64,000 nucleotides of DNA from Linum tenue (lineage: Eukaryota; Streptophyta; Magnoliopsida; Malpighiales; Linaceae): contig CAMGYJ010000002.1 in the NCBI GenBank assembly GCA_946122785.1, positions 61,219,703-61,283,702 of the forward strand, in the 5' to 3' direction. Made by a program: the position numbers and the translations under genes. Below the pieces are notes generated by a model, which was not told the origin of the DNA, did not search any database, and saw only the letters and a list, made by a program, of their open reading frames with translations. Positions 22,084-34,488 of this stretch are shown one piece after another. Within the stretch, counting starts at the first letter, position 1, and each line of letters begins with the position of its first letter.

Positions 22084-25000
22084 CTAGACAGACAGCCAAT
22101 AGGCCCAACACCATTTAATTTTGTGGCCCTTGGGATTGGATATGGCAATTGGCAGGCAACCATATACATAACTCGCCCACTGGGAATTACAGAGAAACTA
22201 TCACACACAACACGTACTATTATGATTAATGAATACAGTTGCTCAACTACATACTCTGTCGGCATGGACCCTCGACGGCCGCTTGGTGGTCGTTTTGGTG
22301 CCCATAAAGATGGTTATGATGTGTACAGGTCTTGGTTATCATATGATCTATCACTTTAAGAAAAAGTCCGGTAACAATAGTTGTTATCGTGACCAGTGCT
22401 ACGACAAATGTATTGTAGACGTAACGATAGTCTTTCAACATTCATAGTCGAATATTAGGTGAGTAAGGTCGACATAGTGTACAGAGCAGTGTGGGCAAAT
22501 TCATATATGGATATGGATCAAACCCCCCTCCCTCCCCCCTCTTCGCAGATCCAAAACCTAGAGAAGTCACAAGGGATTCATAGGCTTGAGGTTTATCTAA
22601 ACCAATGTAGTCAAAATCGCGCTTTAAAACTTACGGTTTTACATTTCTAGATCACCAAAACGCTTCTACGCAATATCACATTTTGTATAGCTAATGTAGT
22701 TGAAAACGCGCTTTAAAACTTACAAATTTACGATTTTACACTTCTTATGTAGTTAAAAATGAGAATAATTGGGTTCTCTAGTCACAAGTATTTTCCCCTG
22801 TTTGTTTATGCAGAAAAGCAATCGAGGGGTAGTCAGCCGTACAAGTAAATTCCCAAGGCATTAGATTTTGACGGCAGTTTTGACTGTTGAGAGATATGTC
22901 GGCCAACTGATACGAAAAGAAGAACGTGCGGAAGGGAAACGAGAGTATATATAGCTGTAAACTTGGAATCAAAATTGTTGCTTTCCCCGACCCAGCCTAG
23001 CTATCTAGCTGTGAAATCCGCCGCTCTCACTTCGCTTGTTATTAATGCCGACACATGATCTCATAAGATGAGCTGGTAGTATAGTATTATGCAATTGGAG
23101 CTAATTGATTTGAGACCTCAACTTATTTTGCGTATAAACCCCACACCTTTGGAAATTTTCTTTCCTTTTCTGATCAATGTGTGCGACCTCACCGTCAAGG
23201 AACTGCCGCGGATAAGTTTGGACTCTGGAGCGAGTTGTCAGGAACCATTCACATCCTCATTTTTCAAATCGCAAAGTCCATATCCCAATTTATATTGTGC
23301 GGAGTTTTGCAGTTTTATCTCCATCTTCGCGATTTATGGATCTCGTATATCTAATCGGATTCTGCATGGAATTAATTTAAAAATAAAATTAATTATTGAG
23401 TTAAACATCAAATGGATCTAGTAAAATATTAAGTCAATAAATATAAACCACTCCACAATATGAAATCAAGTTAATTCATACTGCTTCGTGATTGAAACAT
23501 AGATAATCTTACACAAAAAAAAAAAAACAAATAATTCAACCCGCCTTTTTCACCCCCACAAAATTGCGGAAGATAATAAGAAGCGGGCCGTGATTCGTTG
23601 AACTATGATGCAAAGCGGGCCGTTTGGATGAATGAGTTTCTGCTTCCAATTTGGGCCCAATTTAAAACTTTGTTCTTGATTAAAAATAAAATATTTCTGG
23701 AAAAATAAGGAGGACTAAAGACATCCAGAGAATCGAGGGGAGAAGAAATCGATCGAGACAGTCGCCGCCGCAGGTACTTCCGTCAGCCGTCGGAGCTCGT
23801 TGTATCGGAAGAGAGAGATATATCGTTGGATAGCGAACCAGGCCGAGAAATAGAGCTGGCTCGGTAGACCGGAGCCGCATCGCGTGGGAGACTGGGAGGA
23901 GAGATCGGGTCGGCGAAACAGAGCAGCTTTCCTTTCGTTCCCCGGGGAATCGAAGCTCTCTCTGTGGGCAACTTCGACGACTTCCCGGTAACGTGCTGAG
24001 CTAATTCTAAGGTATTTTGCGTTGAGGTCAGATTAGCTACGTTTCGAAATGTTTCGTCGATGAGGTCTGAGGCTTTCGTTATCCGTCTCAGCATGTGGCC
24101 TGGATCGGGGTTTTGTTGTACTTGGACATTGTCTTGTGCTTGCATTGCTGTACAATTTTCGCCTGCATAAATTAAATGCCTTTCTTGATTCCTTGTATAT
24201 ATACCTATATGCTCTCGTTCTGCAATAGCTTTAATAGTCCTTGCTATTGCCGCACTTGATAATCTTGAGAATTTGCTGTATTTTAAGTGTGGGTTTTAGC
24301 TTGTTTTGTTCAAGGGATTCCTCTGTCAATGGTGGCTTTGTAGCAAGGTGTCTATTTTGCTTTATGTTCTTCCATTCCGATTCAGCAATGTGTATATGTG
24401 TTGGAATCACTGTGTTCGGCACAGCCGGACTCGTTTCTATTTAAAGCATGTTTTATTTTCTTGATAGATGCTTTTGCCGCTCATTTATACATGTGAGCAA
24501 AGTTTGGGAGGCTGTGTGTATGAGATCGGGTTTTCGTTAAGGATTTTAGAGGTTGTTTGAGTGGAAAAGGTGAAGTAGGTGCTTGTCATGGTTTGCTTGT
24601 GGTTTGATGGCTCATTCTTGGTGACGATGAAGACACATCTTGTTTTGTGTTGTATATCAGAATCCAGGACCTGTGCTGCTGTGAATTGTTGGTTTTCCAT
24701 GAGTCAAATTATGTAATTTTCCCATTCCGGACCTTGTCTTCTTTTCCCCTCTAATGCTGACAATAGAAGGATTTAGCAATGCATGTTATCTGTTTCTGCC
24801 AGCGTTCGTACTTTTACGGCTTTTGTTTTCTTTTGCTCGTTACTGCTCAGTATTTGTGTAAATCCTCCAATGGATGACCCCCCTCATCATCTTCCAATGT
24901 TCGTTCTTGTCTTGGTATTTTTAATCTTGAAATAAATGGTGTTTATCTGCTTATAGGTTAGTTACTATTTCATCAAGTGAAAGATAATCAGTTAGTCTGC

Positions 25001-28000
25001 TAAATTCCTTGTTGATGGTTCCATGTGCTTCCATTTTTGTTTTGTATTCCTATTTTGGGTATCTTCATAGTTTCCCGAAAGAGGTTATCCTGCTCTGGTG
25101 TCGATCAGAATTCTGTTTTTTTCTTCTTCTCATATGGGCTTTTGCTCTGCTTGGTTCTGTAGATTGCTGCTGCTAATGAAAGTATTGGTCGTCAAAGCAA
25201 CTAGGTCCCGGACTAAACTCTGCGGTTCAGTTTGTCCATTTTTCCGCCTCGTCAATTTCCCCAGCCCTAATTCCACCAGAAAACAGAACAGAGCAAGCAA
25301 GAGAGGGAGAAGCCAATAGAAACACACATACGAACAGGCCCACCGCTCACGCAACGTAGAGGAAGGGACGCAATGGCAGAGAAATTGGCTCCGGAGAAGC
25401 GTCACAGCTTCGTTCACAACGGTCTCCATTTTCCCCAATTTTTCCCTGATTCTGATTCTGACTCTTAGTCGATTCAGTAGACTATTTCCGATATCTGATT
25501 CTGGTGAGCCAATTGGAGTTCCTTCTATCTGATTGCGTCCTCCTGGCTGCTCTGCTATTTCTGCAGGCAACACGGTGTTTGAATGGGACCAAACCCTAGA
25601 CGAGGTTAATATGTACATAAAGAGGCCGATGGAAGTTCGTCCGCAGCAGTTCCACTGCGTGATTCGGTCTAATCATCTCACGTTCGGCATCAAAGGCAGC
25701 CCTCCTTTTCTCGATGTCGGTTCCGGTTTTTGCACACTCTCCAGATTCGATTAGTTTATGTTCCCTCGAGGATTCGATGATTATGTGATGTCTGTAATTT
25801 GATTGATTTGCAGCATGACCTCGCTCATCCGGTGAAGACAGACTGTTCTTTCTGGACTATAGGTACGTCAAATTTTGCTATCTACGTTCTGCTATGTGGT
25901 CTAGACAGTGTGGGTTTGGGAACTTGCTGAGAGTTTGGAAGTTTACAGAAGGACGATCTGTTCATCTGCCTGTGGACGGGAAATGGGTAGTGTTGGTGAA
26001 TTAAGTTGGGTTCTTTTCTTGTCTCGTGTTAGAGGATGATATAATGCACATTACTCTGCAAAAGAGGGATAAGGGGCAGATGTGGGCTTCTCCTCTTAGG
26101 GTGATGGCCAGCTGGATCCTTATGCAGCTGATATTGAGCAGAAGCGTCTTATGCTCCAGAGATTTCAGGAAGAGGTAAGTTGCTAATGCGTGTGATTTGG
26201 TTTCTCTCTAATTATTGTTGTTCATACATACGTCTACAGTTTTGTTCCCTTTGTTTTTTCTATTGTGTTTCAATGGCTGAACAATGCACGATTTCACTGA
26301 TCATTAGAGTTTGGCGTGTTTGCTGGTGCACCTATCTTTCCGATTGTTTCAGAAATTTGATGGTATAACCAGTACCCTTTTGTGTGTAGCTTATCCCTTA
26401 TTGCCAGATTTTGTAAACAGTTCTTTCATAATATAATAACTGGAGATCTTACTGATGCTAGGACACTTTTAATGAATTCTTGAATCTTGAGAAGGAACTG
26501 GGTATATGAGTAAAGTAGTAATCTCCTTCTGGCTTCTGTCAAATATGCTAAGATTTGGTGAAAGTGTTATGTGAAAGATAGTCCACGGAAGGGCCAGAAT
26601 GCTCAGTAGGTTTGATAGCTTACTCCCGCCTTGGATGTGAATGTGTATGTTGATTACGAGGTCGAATTTCTAAAACATTCAATGATTTGCTATTCCCGGT
26701 AGACTGTTACGTTATATCATTCTTTTCAACCAGGATGCTGTGACACAATGCTTTCCTGCTAATTGAAGTATATATGGCATTCTCTACCACACTGTTGACT
26801 TGACACTCTGAATGTGAGATGAGATGGATTGGTTTTACCTTATGTTGGGCTGCTTATAGTTTTAGCTTAAAACGTCTTAATTGGGTCAGCACTCAGCATT
26901 GTTCAATTTGGCAATCACCACCTTATGCATGGAACTCATTCGTTTGTTTATCCAGCTTAATTCACCTTGCACCTCTATGACTCTGCAGTCGTGGTGAAAC
27001 TGATAGACTCTCTAATGCTTTAAGCTTAACGACTGACTGCCTCTTGATTCTCTTTAGTTTCGTGCACGAATCTTATCTTCACAGGTGCTAATAACGTAAC
27101 CTTCCATTTATGCAGAATCCGGGTTTCGACTTCTCACAAGCTCAATTTACAGGGAATTGCCCCGATCCAAGAACTTTCATGGGAGGGATTCGTAACGATT
27201 GACCATGCCATTGCGTCGTATTGTTGTTTTGTCAGGCTGGTGGCCTAATCCAGACGTTCTTGTAGAAAACAGTCCTGTATTCTCTACTTTCAAGCCAGGT
27301 CTGGCTTCTCAGCAAAAACGATCAGCAACCGGCTTCTATGTCATATATAGGATGTAGCACCAGTTGCTCGTTCTCAAGTTGAAGTTGCACATTTGTATAT
27401 GATTTATGGCTTGGGAAATGACTGTCCCTTCTGCGCTTGTTCTGAGGATGGACGAAAACTCGACTTTGTTCAATGATCCATCTGTCATGTACATCAGTAC
27501 ACCAGACTTCTATGCTGTTTTGTATTGCAGCAGTGTCTGTCATTATATGAGCTGCGTGGTTTGCTTCTCTTTTTGACACGTCTTCGCCTTCCCTGTGTAC
27601 CCTCCCTTGGACTGCAGCAGTCCGATTCCAGAATTATATTGTCTATTATGATCATGTCCAAAATGCAAGTGAAATAATTTTGAGATAGATATAATTAATA
27701 AAAACTTCAAAGTGATATTTTAAGGACCAATATACCTCAGACAACGATACCTCAGACAACGATAGACCTGGTCTTAGGGTAGAAATCGGTATCGGTATTC
27801 TAATACTTACTACCAAAATTCCGAATATCAAATAGTACCCTTAACTCAATCTCAATCTATCTCAAAATAAATTCGGTATCTCAATTCCAATTCCTAAAAT
27901 TTTATTCGGTATCAATATATACTAAATACCAAATTAATTTCTTCATAATCACAAATAAAATATACAAACACAAATACTAGCTCCACCAACCATTTTCAAA

Positions 28001-28320
28001 AGGGCGTACTATTTGTAGCCCTAAATTGTCTTTATTTGTAGTCCTAAATTATAAAAAGTACAATAATATCCATCACATTTAAATACATTTAGTTCACACA
28101 TTCCAAGACCAAAAAATTCAAACACTTTTTCCAAACACAATCCTACAATACTCGCCACTGGCGACTGCCACCTCCCGCGGCGACCGCCACCTCCGCCGGA
28201 CCCGTGGGTACCCGACCCAACCCAATCCGGTCAACTCGGGTAAAATCCGTGTTGACCGAGTTCGGGCCGGGTTCGGGTTTAAACCCGATGGCTATTGACC
28301 GGGTTGGGGCGGGTTCGGGT
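22084..28320 (-). repeat. Right arm of the inverted duplication (6.24 kb)
   Basis: Reverse complement of the left arm, uninterrupted by the CACTA element. It starts CTAGACAGACAGCC at 22084 and ends in GGGTTGGGGCGGGTTCGGG at about 28320, after which the two flanks diverge. It carries the frameshifted NUDCD2-like copy. A leader-like, GC-richer stretch at 23700-23995 ending in a GT donor-like site may be a 5' untranslated exon, but no protein is supported in 22084-25372. Confidence 0.93.
25373..27202 (+). pseudogene. NUDCD2: NUDCD2-like CS-domain gene, second copy with one-base deletion
   Basis: Exons correspond one to one with the left-arm gene: 25373-25421, 25567-25715, 25814-25862, 26033-26174 and 27116-27202, with the same splice sites. 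Exon 4 is 142 nt instead of 143. A T present in the left copy (CTTATGGGTGATGG) is missing after 26098, so the frame shifts inside the conserved QMWASPLMGDGQLDPY region and the last quarter, including the RFQEENPGFDFSQ and MGGI parts, is lost. Everything else, including the site II box near the ATG, is retained. The copy may be a young pseudogene, or the missing base may be a sequencing error. The first 105 codons would still encode most of the CS domain. Confidence 0.88.
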
Positions 28321-28974
28321 TTGCTGTCTTGTTGCTAATTTAATTAGTACGTGTCTACTTGTTAAAAACTTTTTTATTGCATGTTGAAATATTAAGATTT
28401 GGTAGTTAATCATGCTAAATGTGCTAATATTTTGTTGAAAATGTATTGGATTAGTTTATGTTCGAATATTGAATAATTGTTAACAACGTTGTGTTGTTGA
28501 TAATTTAATTAGTACGTGTCTACTTGTTAATTGCATGTTGAAATATTAGGATTTGGTAGTTAATCATGATAAATGTGCTAATTTTTGTTGAAAATGTATT
28601 GGATTAGTTTATGTTTGAATATTGAATAATTGTTGATAACGTGTTTAATATTTTTAATAAGAAGATAAATATAAAATCTAATATTGCAAACAAGCCATCA
28701 AATTTTCTAAAACTTACATAAGACTCAATCCATTTCAAATTGTAAGAATTCAATTTACAACAAACATTACAAGTCGTGAAAAGTGTTGAAACTTATGTAA
28801 GACATCAATCTATATCAAATTGGAATAATTTAATCTACAACAAACATTTCAAAATTAGTATCACTAATAAGATAAATGTGTTTATTTTAGGGAGATCCGA
28901 AAGATAAGGGAGACAAAGTTGATTATACTCAATTTTTCATAACAAATACAAGATATAAGTCATGGAATGAAGCT
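28321..28974. other. AT-rich region with a two-copy tandem repeat
   Basis: Beyond the duplication boundary there is no gene until the FAR1-like fragment. The main feature is a two-copy tandem repeat at 28337-28655. Confidence 0.6.
28337..28655 (+). repeat. Two tandem copies of an about 160-bp AT-rich unit
   Basis: The unit starts TAATTTAATTAGTACGTGTC at about 28338 and again at about 28501. It carries TTGGTAGTTAATCATG and AATGTATTGGATTAGT in both copies, with an 11-bp length difference early in the unit. Confidence 0.85.
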
Positions 28975-29245
28975 ATGGAAGCTGCGAAAGTGATTGCAAA
29001 AGATCTTGGTTTCTTTTTGACACATTCATCAACCAAATCAAATGATGGCGAGAAGTACCCCCGAATATATCTTCACTGCCATCGTGGATATAAGAACAAT
29101 ACATATGTCCCGGACCCGGATAAGAAAGGACGATCCAACACAAAGTCACTTGAAGATGGTTGTCGTTTTCGAGTGAGACTGGTGGGACTCCCGGAGGATA
29201 ACACTTGGATGATTGATGGTGTGAAGGACAATCACAATCCGGGAG
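28891..29245 (+). pseudogene. FAR1/MULE-type DNA-binding domain fragment
   Basis: The frame from about 28891 reads through SWNEAMEAAKVIAKDLGFFL, YPRIYLHCHRGYKNN and EDGCRFRVRLVGLPEDNTW, ending DGVKDNHNP. This is the pattern of the FAR1-type zinc-binding N-terminal domain shared by FHY3/FAR1 proteins and Mutator-like transposases (aromatic-x-C-x-R-G, GCxFR, W...HNH-like end). The usual following transposase core is absent. The homology stops abruptly at about 29245, where a minus-strand frame begins, so this is a broken element. Confidence 0.55.
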
Positions 29246-29477
29246 GTCATCATAATTGTCATCACTGCCATCATACTCATCCACTCCCTCAAAAGCTCTA
29301 TCTAAGTCAAAATGCACGGGAGGCGGGGGAGAAGGATTCTCCACAAATCTAGCACGTCGACGCTCATTCTCGGCTTCCTCACGACGCGACCTCAATACTA
29401 TACGGTTGGTCACCCTCGACGGCTCTACCTCCTTCATCTTCTTCTTTTCTTGTATCCACCATTTTCTACCTATTAAA
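29246..29477 (-). pseudogene. Acidic/basic ORF fragment abutting the FAR1-like domain
   Basis: The minus-strand frame encodes KKKMKEVEPSRVTNRIVLRS, then RRARFVENPSPPPPVHFDLD and FEGVDEYDGSDDNYDDLPDC. It is not recognised. It could be the N-terminal exon of the same kind of transposon protein, flipped, or an unrelated gene fragment. The junction with the opposite-strand FAR1-like frame lies at about 29245. Confidence 0.3.
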
Positions 29478-31230
29478 ATTTGAATTAAAATTATTCTCAA
29501 ATTATTATCATCATGTAATAGTTATTAGCAATGTTCATATTAGCTAGTTCTCATATAATAATTTTTATATTCAAATGTTCAAGGTTCCTATATTTCTCTA
29601 TTATAATTTAACATTCGTATATAATTTCAATTACAATAAAATTCCCATCACAATATAATGTTCGAAATTATAATGTATTTCACGATAAATTCTAACTTAA
29701 TTTTCTTGCTTAAATTGTCTATTATAATTTAACATTTGTATATAATTTCAATTACAATAAAATTCCCATCACAATATAATGTTCGAAATTGTAATATATT
29801 TCACGATAAATTCTAACTTAATTTTCTTGCTTAAATTGTCAATTGCAATTTAAGGTTCGTACAACAATTAATACTTTTCATGAAATAAAATTCTATATTT
29901 AAATTATTAAAATTTCTTATATTTATCAATTAAAATTTACCTTTCCTATATAATTTCAATTAAATGAAAACATTAACCGACATAATTTTCGTATATATTA
30001 AATATTAACATATTTAAAGCAGATAATTAACCTACATAATTTAAGCAGATAATTTGAGTAATTAACCTATATTAAATCATCATAATTAAAGCATATAAAC
30101 CCTCAAACAGATCCATGGCCAAATCAATCATTAAAACCCTTAATTAAGGAATTAGGAGGATAAAATCTGTGGGCCCACGGACTTTGAGTGTTCAAATCCG
30201 TGGATCCCACGAATTTGGAAGTTTCACCTTTTGAGGTGGAATTTGGGTGTGGATGGATAAAAATCCATGATGATAATTTACTATTCTTCCCTTTCTTAAT
30301 TATAAATTTGTCCTATTTTATTTTAATGGTTATGCAACTATAAACTTTTGTAATGTTGTATTTTATAAATATAAGAATGAGAGTTTATCATTTCGTTTGT
30401 AATGTCGTATTTATTTTATTTAAATATGAATGTACATGTGATTTGTTAGATTCAACTATAAACACCTTATGCTCATCTTGTGTATTATTATTTGATTGAC
30501 TATCGGATTCCAAAATCGAGGAGTTAGTAAGAAGATGATAAGTTATAACAATAAGGCGAGCAACTGGTTGCAAGTTGCAACCGACATAATATTGCGTATA
30601 TTATTAGATGAATAGTTAATTAGTGGCAAATTATTATACATTTCTATATTTTTAGTTGAATTATTAGTCCACACATAGTGATAAAGAGTTTAAAATTTCT
30701 TTGTATGTATTGGATTTGTTTTTAATGAAAATTTTGGATTATCATATAGAAATAATATTAAATAAGGTAACAAGATAATTTGTATTTCATATCTACAAAT
30801 CTAATTAAATAAAATTCGTAATCAAATCCAACAAGCAAACAATATTCTTGCTCAAATTTATAATTCCACCAAATCCAACATATATCTATGATTTTCCAAA
30901 ATCCAGGTTTACCCAAAATCTTCATTTTTCAAATCTATGAATCAGACGACCCATAATCCAATAAACCACGATCTAAACCCAACCTGATAAAAGAGATCAA
31001 AATCTCATGATATACATATCATCACACAAAACAAATCATTCTTAACTGGACTACTCCATAGCTTTTCAAAACAATTTTATATGTTTTTTCCAGCCCATCC
31101 AACAGTGACTGACGTGTACGCGTGTCTGTGCAACGTCACCTCCAAGAAAAAGAAGCTGCATCCACTCGGGTAAATTCCTAAAATAATGTGGATTTTTTTT
31201 ATTTACCACCAATATGGTGATTTTCATTTA
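29478..31230. other. AT-rich non-coding stretch
   Basis: No gene is supported. It contains a 121-bp tandem duplication at 29601-29842 and a short unit with GTGGGCCCACGG and CCGTGGATCCCACG near 30168-30220. Confidence 0.6.
29601..29842 (+). repeat. Two-copy tandem repeat, period 121 bp
   Basis: TTATAATTTAACATTCGTAT starts at 29601 and its near-identical copy (TTATAATTTAACATTTGTAT) starts at 29722. The copies differ at only a few bases over 121 bp, so the duplication is young. Confidence 0.9.
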
Positions 31231-31322
31231 ATTGACACAGATATTGTGTTTTTATGGGGGAAGACATGCGTTTCCGCATGAGACTCAAAACGAGCCGTTT
31301 GAAATGCGAATTCACACCAGCT

Positions 31323-31402
31323 CAGTGCGGACCCACGCGAGACTTATGCGTGCTCGCATCGGCAGTGCGGACCCGCGCGAGTCTTGTGCAGGCTCGCATT
31401 GG
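31323..31402 (+). repeat. Two-copy tandem repeat, period 40 bp
   Basis: CAGTGCGGACCCACGCGAGA at 31323 recurs as CAGTGCGGACCCGCGCGAGT at 31363. It lies in the leader region of the plant mobile domain gene. Confidence 0.75.
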
Positions 31403-31803
31403 CCTATTTCTTTACCCTTATCTCCTCATTCCCCAACCTCCCGCAGTAGACCACCACCACCAACACACCTCTCCCGCCCCAAAACCTACGCTGCGCCGTG
31501 CCGCCGCCCTGCGAGCCCGCTCCAAAACACCGCGTCTCAAGCCTGTCTCATGCGAGGTCGCCGTCGACAGCTGCGGGAGGAGACCAGTCTCGCGCGGAAG
31601 CGCGCATGAGGGAAGAGGCGGAAGAAAACCAGATCTGTTTTCTGGTTTTGATGTCGGACTCCGACGAAGAACAGGTGGCCGCCGGAGGAAGAAGCCATCG
31701 AAGAGGACGGCAGGCACGTGGCTGATATCGAGGTGAGCGAGTCACCGTCGGAAGCTCGCCGCAGGCGGGTTTTTTTCCCGCTTCTATTTTTTTTTTTGTG
31801 CAG

Positions 31804-34023
31804 TTCCTAGGATTCTTGACACTTATTCCACGAGACGACCACTTGCGACGATTGATGCAGCTCCGGTTGATTCTGTACTTCTTTGGGCACATGGTCAACA
31901 TCGTGCCGTCTCAGTTTGGCAAAACGAGGTAAGTATTTTATTTCATTAAAGTTCATTAACTAGTTAGATTAGAATTTTGTGAAATTAGTATAAGTTTGAT
32001 TAGATAGATTTTACTAGGTGAACTAAACTGAAATATTAGAATTGCATGTGAAATTTTGTGAAATTAGTATTAGTTTTGATTATATATATTTTACTAAATT
32101 AGATAGATTTTAAAATTTGATCTGAAAATAGAATTACGCCATGAAATTGAATTAATATAAGTTTTGTGCACTATAGGTTGGTGATCGCGTTTACCATACT
32201 CGAGGTACGACCCATTTGGTCACGTACCATCCATGTTATGAGCCGTATCTCCAGGATGCCGGTTTGTTTAGCGTTCAACAGTTGGTCTCTATGACTGGTT
32301 GTATTGATGCATCTTTGATCACTACTCTCGTAGAGCGTTGGCGTCCTGATACATCGACCTTCCACATGCCGGTTGGTGAGGTTACGATTACTCTTGAGGA
32401 CGTTGCACACTGAGCGGTCTACCGATCGACGGTGAGACCGTCATAGTAGACGTACCGGATCGAGAGTGGTTGGAGACCTGTATCAGATTGTTAGGACATG
32501 CTCCTAACGATCTTAACGGGGGTATCGTTAGGATTAGTTGGCTTAGGGAGAATTTCAACAATCTGCCGCCAAATGCATCATTAGAGATTACTTGGCAGTT
32601 TGCACGAGCGTATGCCTTATCTTTGATGGGGTGTATCTTGTTCCCCGATCGGACTGGAGCTACAGTTCATCTGCAGTATCTACTACTGTTGGAGAATTGG
32701 CGGAGCGCTGGATGCTACGCTTGGGAGCAGCTGTTCTAGCCTACCTGTACCGTGAGATGGGTAGGTCGGTTCTGCATATGACACAGTCCTCTTCCACCGG
32801 AGGTGACCTTGGTGGCTGGGTCGCCTTGCTGCAGCTCTGGGCGTGGGAGCGATTCTCAGTGATAGCACCACGACATACAGTGACGGATGAGCCTATCACA
32901 GAGGACGCATATCCACATGGTGCTCGATGGCTTCCGACCATGTCCCGTCAGCATGGTGACCAGCTCTTCAGTTATAAGTTGTTTTTTGACTTGCTGTCGA
33001 CAATCGTGGTTAGTAATAACATTTCATACAAAATAGTTCATAGTTCATATTAGTTTTTTTAGACTATTCAGTAATAATGTGCCCACCTGTTGTGTGTAGT
33101 GGATGCCTTACTAGGAGAGAGGCGAGCAGTTTAGGGGTTCTGTGTGCCACAGTCAGATACCTTTTGAGTAGTGGTTCCACTAATCTGCTTTTCAGTAGTG
33201 ATGTGGCACCATCCAGATTGTGTACTCCGACAGTTTGGCATGATGTAGAACGAGCCTCATCATCCAACTCCTGAGGCTGAGATTAGGTGATTTCTTCGCC
33301 AGACTGTTCGTGGGCCATTGCGAGGGCAACGGTTGATGCACGCCTCTTGAGAGTCGATTGATTTGTGGAGTCGTTGAAATGAGTATATAGCTACTATCAT
33401 ATACTTAGTTGATTGAAATTCATAGTTGTGTGGAATATTTGATATATTAAATAAATTTTGCAGTACGACACCTTTGAGTTCGCTGAGCTGAGATTACGGG
33501 AAGGAGAGTTGTCCACAAACGATAGGATGGAGTTGGCCGACATGATGGTGGCCGGGGTTTGCTCTAGGTTTGGATTCTCGCCGACATCATGATATAACGG
33601 TACCGGTGCAGTGGCAGCCATCTGAGAGCAGCGTTGCTAGTTGGCCAGAGCGTACTGCTCAGAGACATGAGTGGGACGTGCGAGGACCATAGTTAACACA
33701 GGAGCCCAGGAGGAGCAGACAGTTACGTGAGCACTGCTACGTACCTCACCCAGTTAGGATTTCAGATCGTCAGCGAGCACGTCCTGTCCGGCTACTACTT
33801 CCTTCGACTTCATGCCGCAGTTTCCTCTTCTGCGGGGTTTCAGCCTTCTCAGCCGCAGTTTCAGCCCTCCCAGTCGCAGTTTCATGGGGAGTGTTCTTAT
33901 GGGTTTCAGCCTTCTCGGACCCAGTTTCAGCCTTCTCAGACTCAGACCCAGTTTCAGCCCTCTCAGCCGCAGTTTCAGCCTTCGGGATTTCAGCCACCAG
34001 CCGATAGCTTTCATACACCGCCG
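31804..34023 (+). pseudogene. Plant mobile domain (MAIN-like) gene, frameshifted, runs into the scaffold gap
   Basis: An exon at 31804-31930 encodes RILDTYSTRRPLATIDAAPV and ends at a GT donor. The next, from about 32176, encodes VGDRVYHTRG, YLQDAGLFSVQQLVSMTGCI, LVERWRPDTSTFHMPVGEVT and ITLEDVA. After a frameshift near 32411 it continues GLPIDGETV, WLRENFNNLPPN and LFPDRTGATVHLQYL. A second frameshift near 32725 is followed by AAVLAYLYREMGR and LLQLWAWERF. This is the aminotransferase-like plant mobile domain of MAIN/MAIL proteins and related transposable elements. The 3' part (33838-34010) encodes a repeated F-Q-P-S-Q-P/S-Q motif. Two single-base losses make it a pseudogene unless they are assembly errors. 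Confidence 0.7.
33838..34010 (+). repeat. FQPSQ-encoding minisatellite
   Basis: TTTCAGCC(T/C)TCTCAGCCGCAG-type 15- to 21-bp units are repeated about nine times, encoding FQPSQPQ variants. It ends just before the N run, and such repeats may have contributed to the assembly break. Confidence 0.7.
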
Positions 34024-34123
34024 NNNNNNNNNNNNNNNNNNNNNNNNNNNNNNNNNNNNNNNNNNNNNNNNNNNNNNNNNNNNNNNNNNNNNNNNNNNNN
34101 NNNNNNNNNNNNNNNNNNNNNNN
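34024..34123. other. Assembly gap of 100 N
   Basis: Exactly 100 unknown bases, the conventional fixed gap size. True distance and even orientation of the two sides are uncertain. Confidence 0.99.
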
Positions 34124-34313
34124 TCTGGGGAGGCGAGGAGTCAGATTCACCAGCGACGGAGTCGACAGGTTGAGTGAGTAAAGAGAGGAAGGAGGCGGCG
34201 GAGATTGGGAGGGTGGAAGAAACGTTGAAAGATCGGTGAAGCCATAGAGAAGCTTCGATCTCTGGAGTTGGGGAGTTGAGGAAAATGTCGAAGAGCGGAA
34301 CCCATTGCTCCAT
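34124..34313 (-). CDS. N-terminal exon of an unidentified gene, cut by the gap
   Basis: On the minus strand an ATG at 34313 opens a frame beginning MEQWVPLFDIFLNSPTPEIE, continuing with SFLSLLTQPVDSVAGE and running into the gap with no stop. The composition (hydrophobic helices, no low complexity) and a promoter-like GC-richer flank look like a real gene start. I do not recognise the family. The rest lies in or beyond the gap, which is odd because the other side carries the mobile-domain gene on the opposite strand. Confidence 0.45.
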
Positions 34314-34488
34314 GATTCGTGCCTTGCTCAGTTGCCGCCTCCCAATTGCAACAGGAACAGATACAGTACTGCAACTGGCCCTCCGTCGAGCGAGAAAACG
34401 CGGGAAAGGAGAAAATCCTGCTTCCTAGAGCCAGAGCGGGATGGGAAAGAAATAAGGACTAGCGTCGGACTAAAGCGTAACTCATTTT

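Noticed and set aside
29595..29850. CRISPR-like regular repeats
   Set aside because: Only two long direct copies with no spacers, in plant nuclear DNA; an ordinary tandem duplication.
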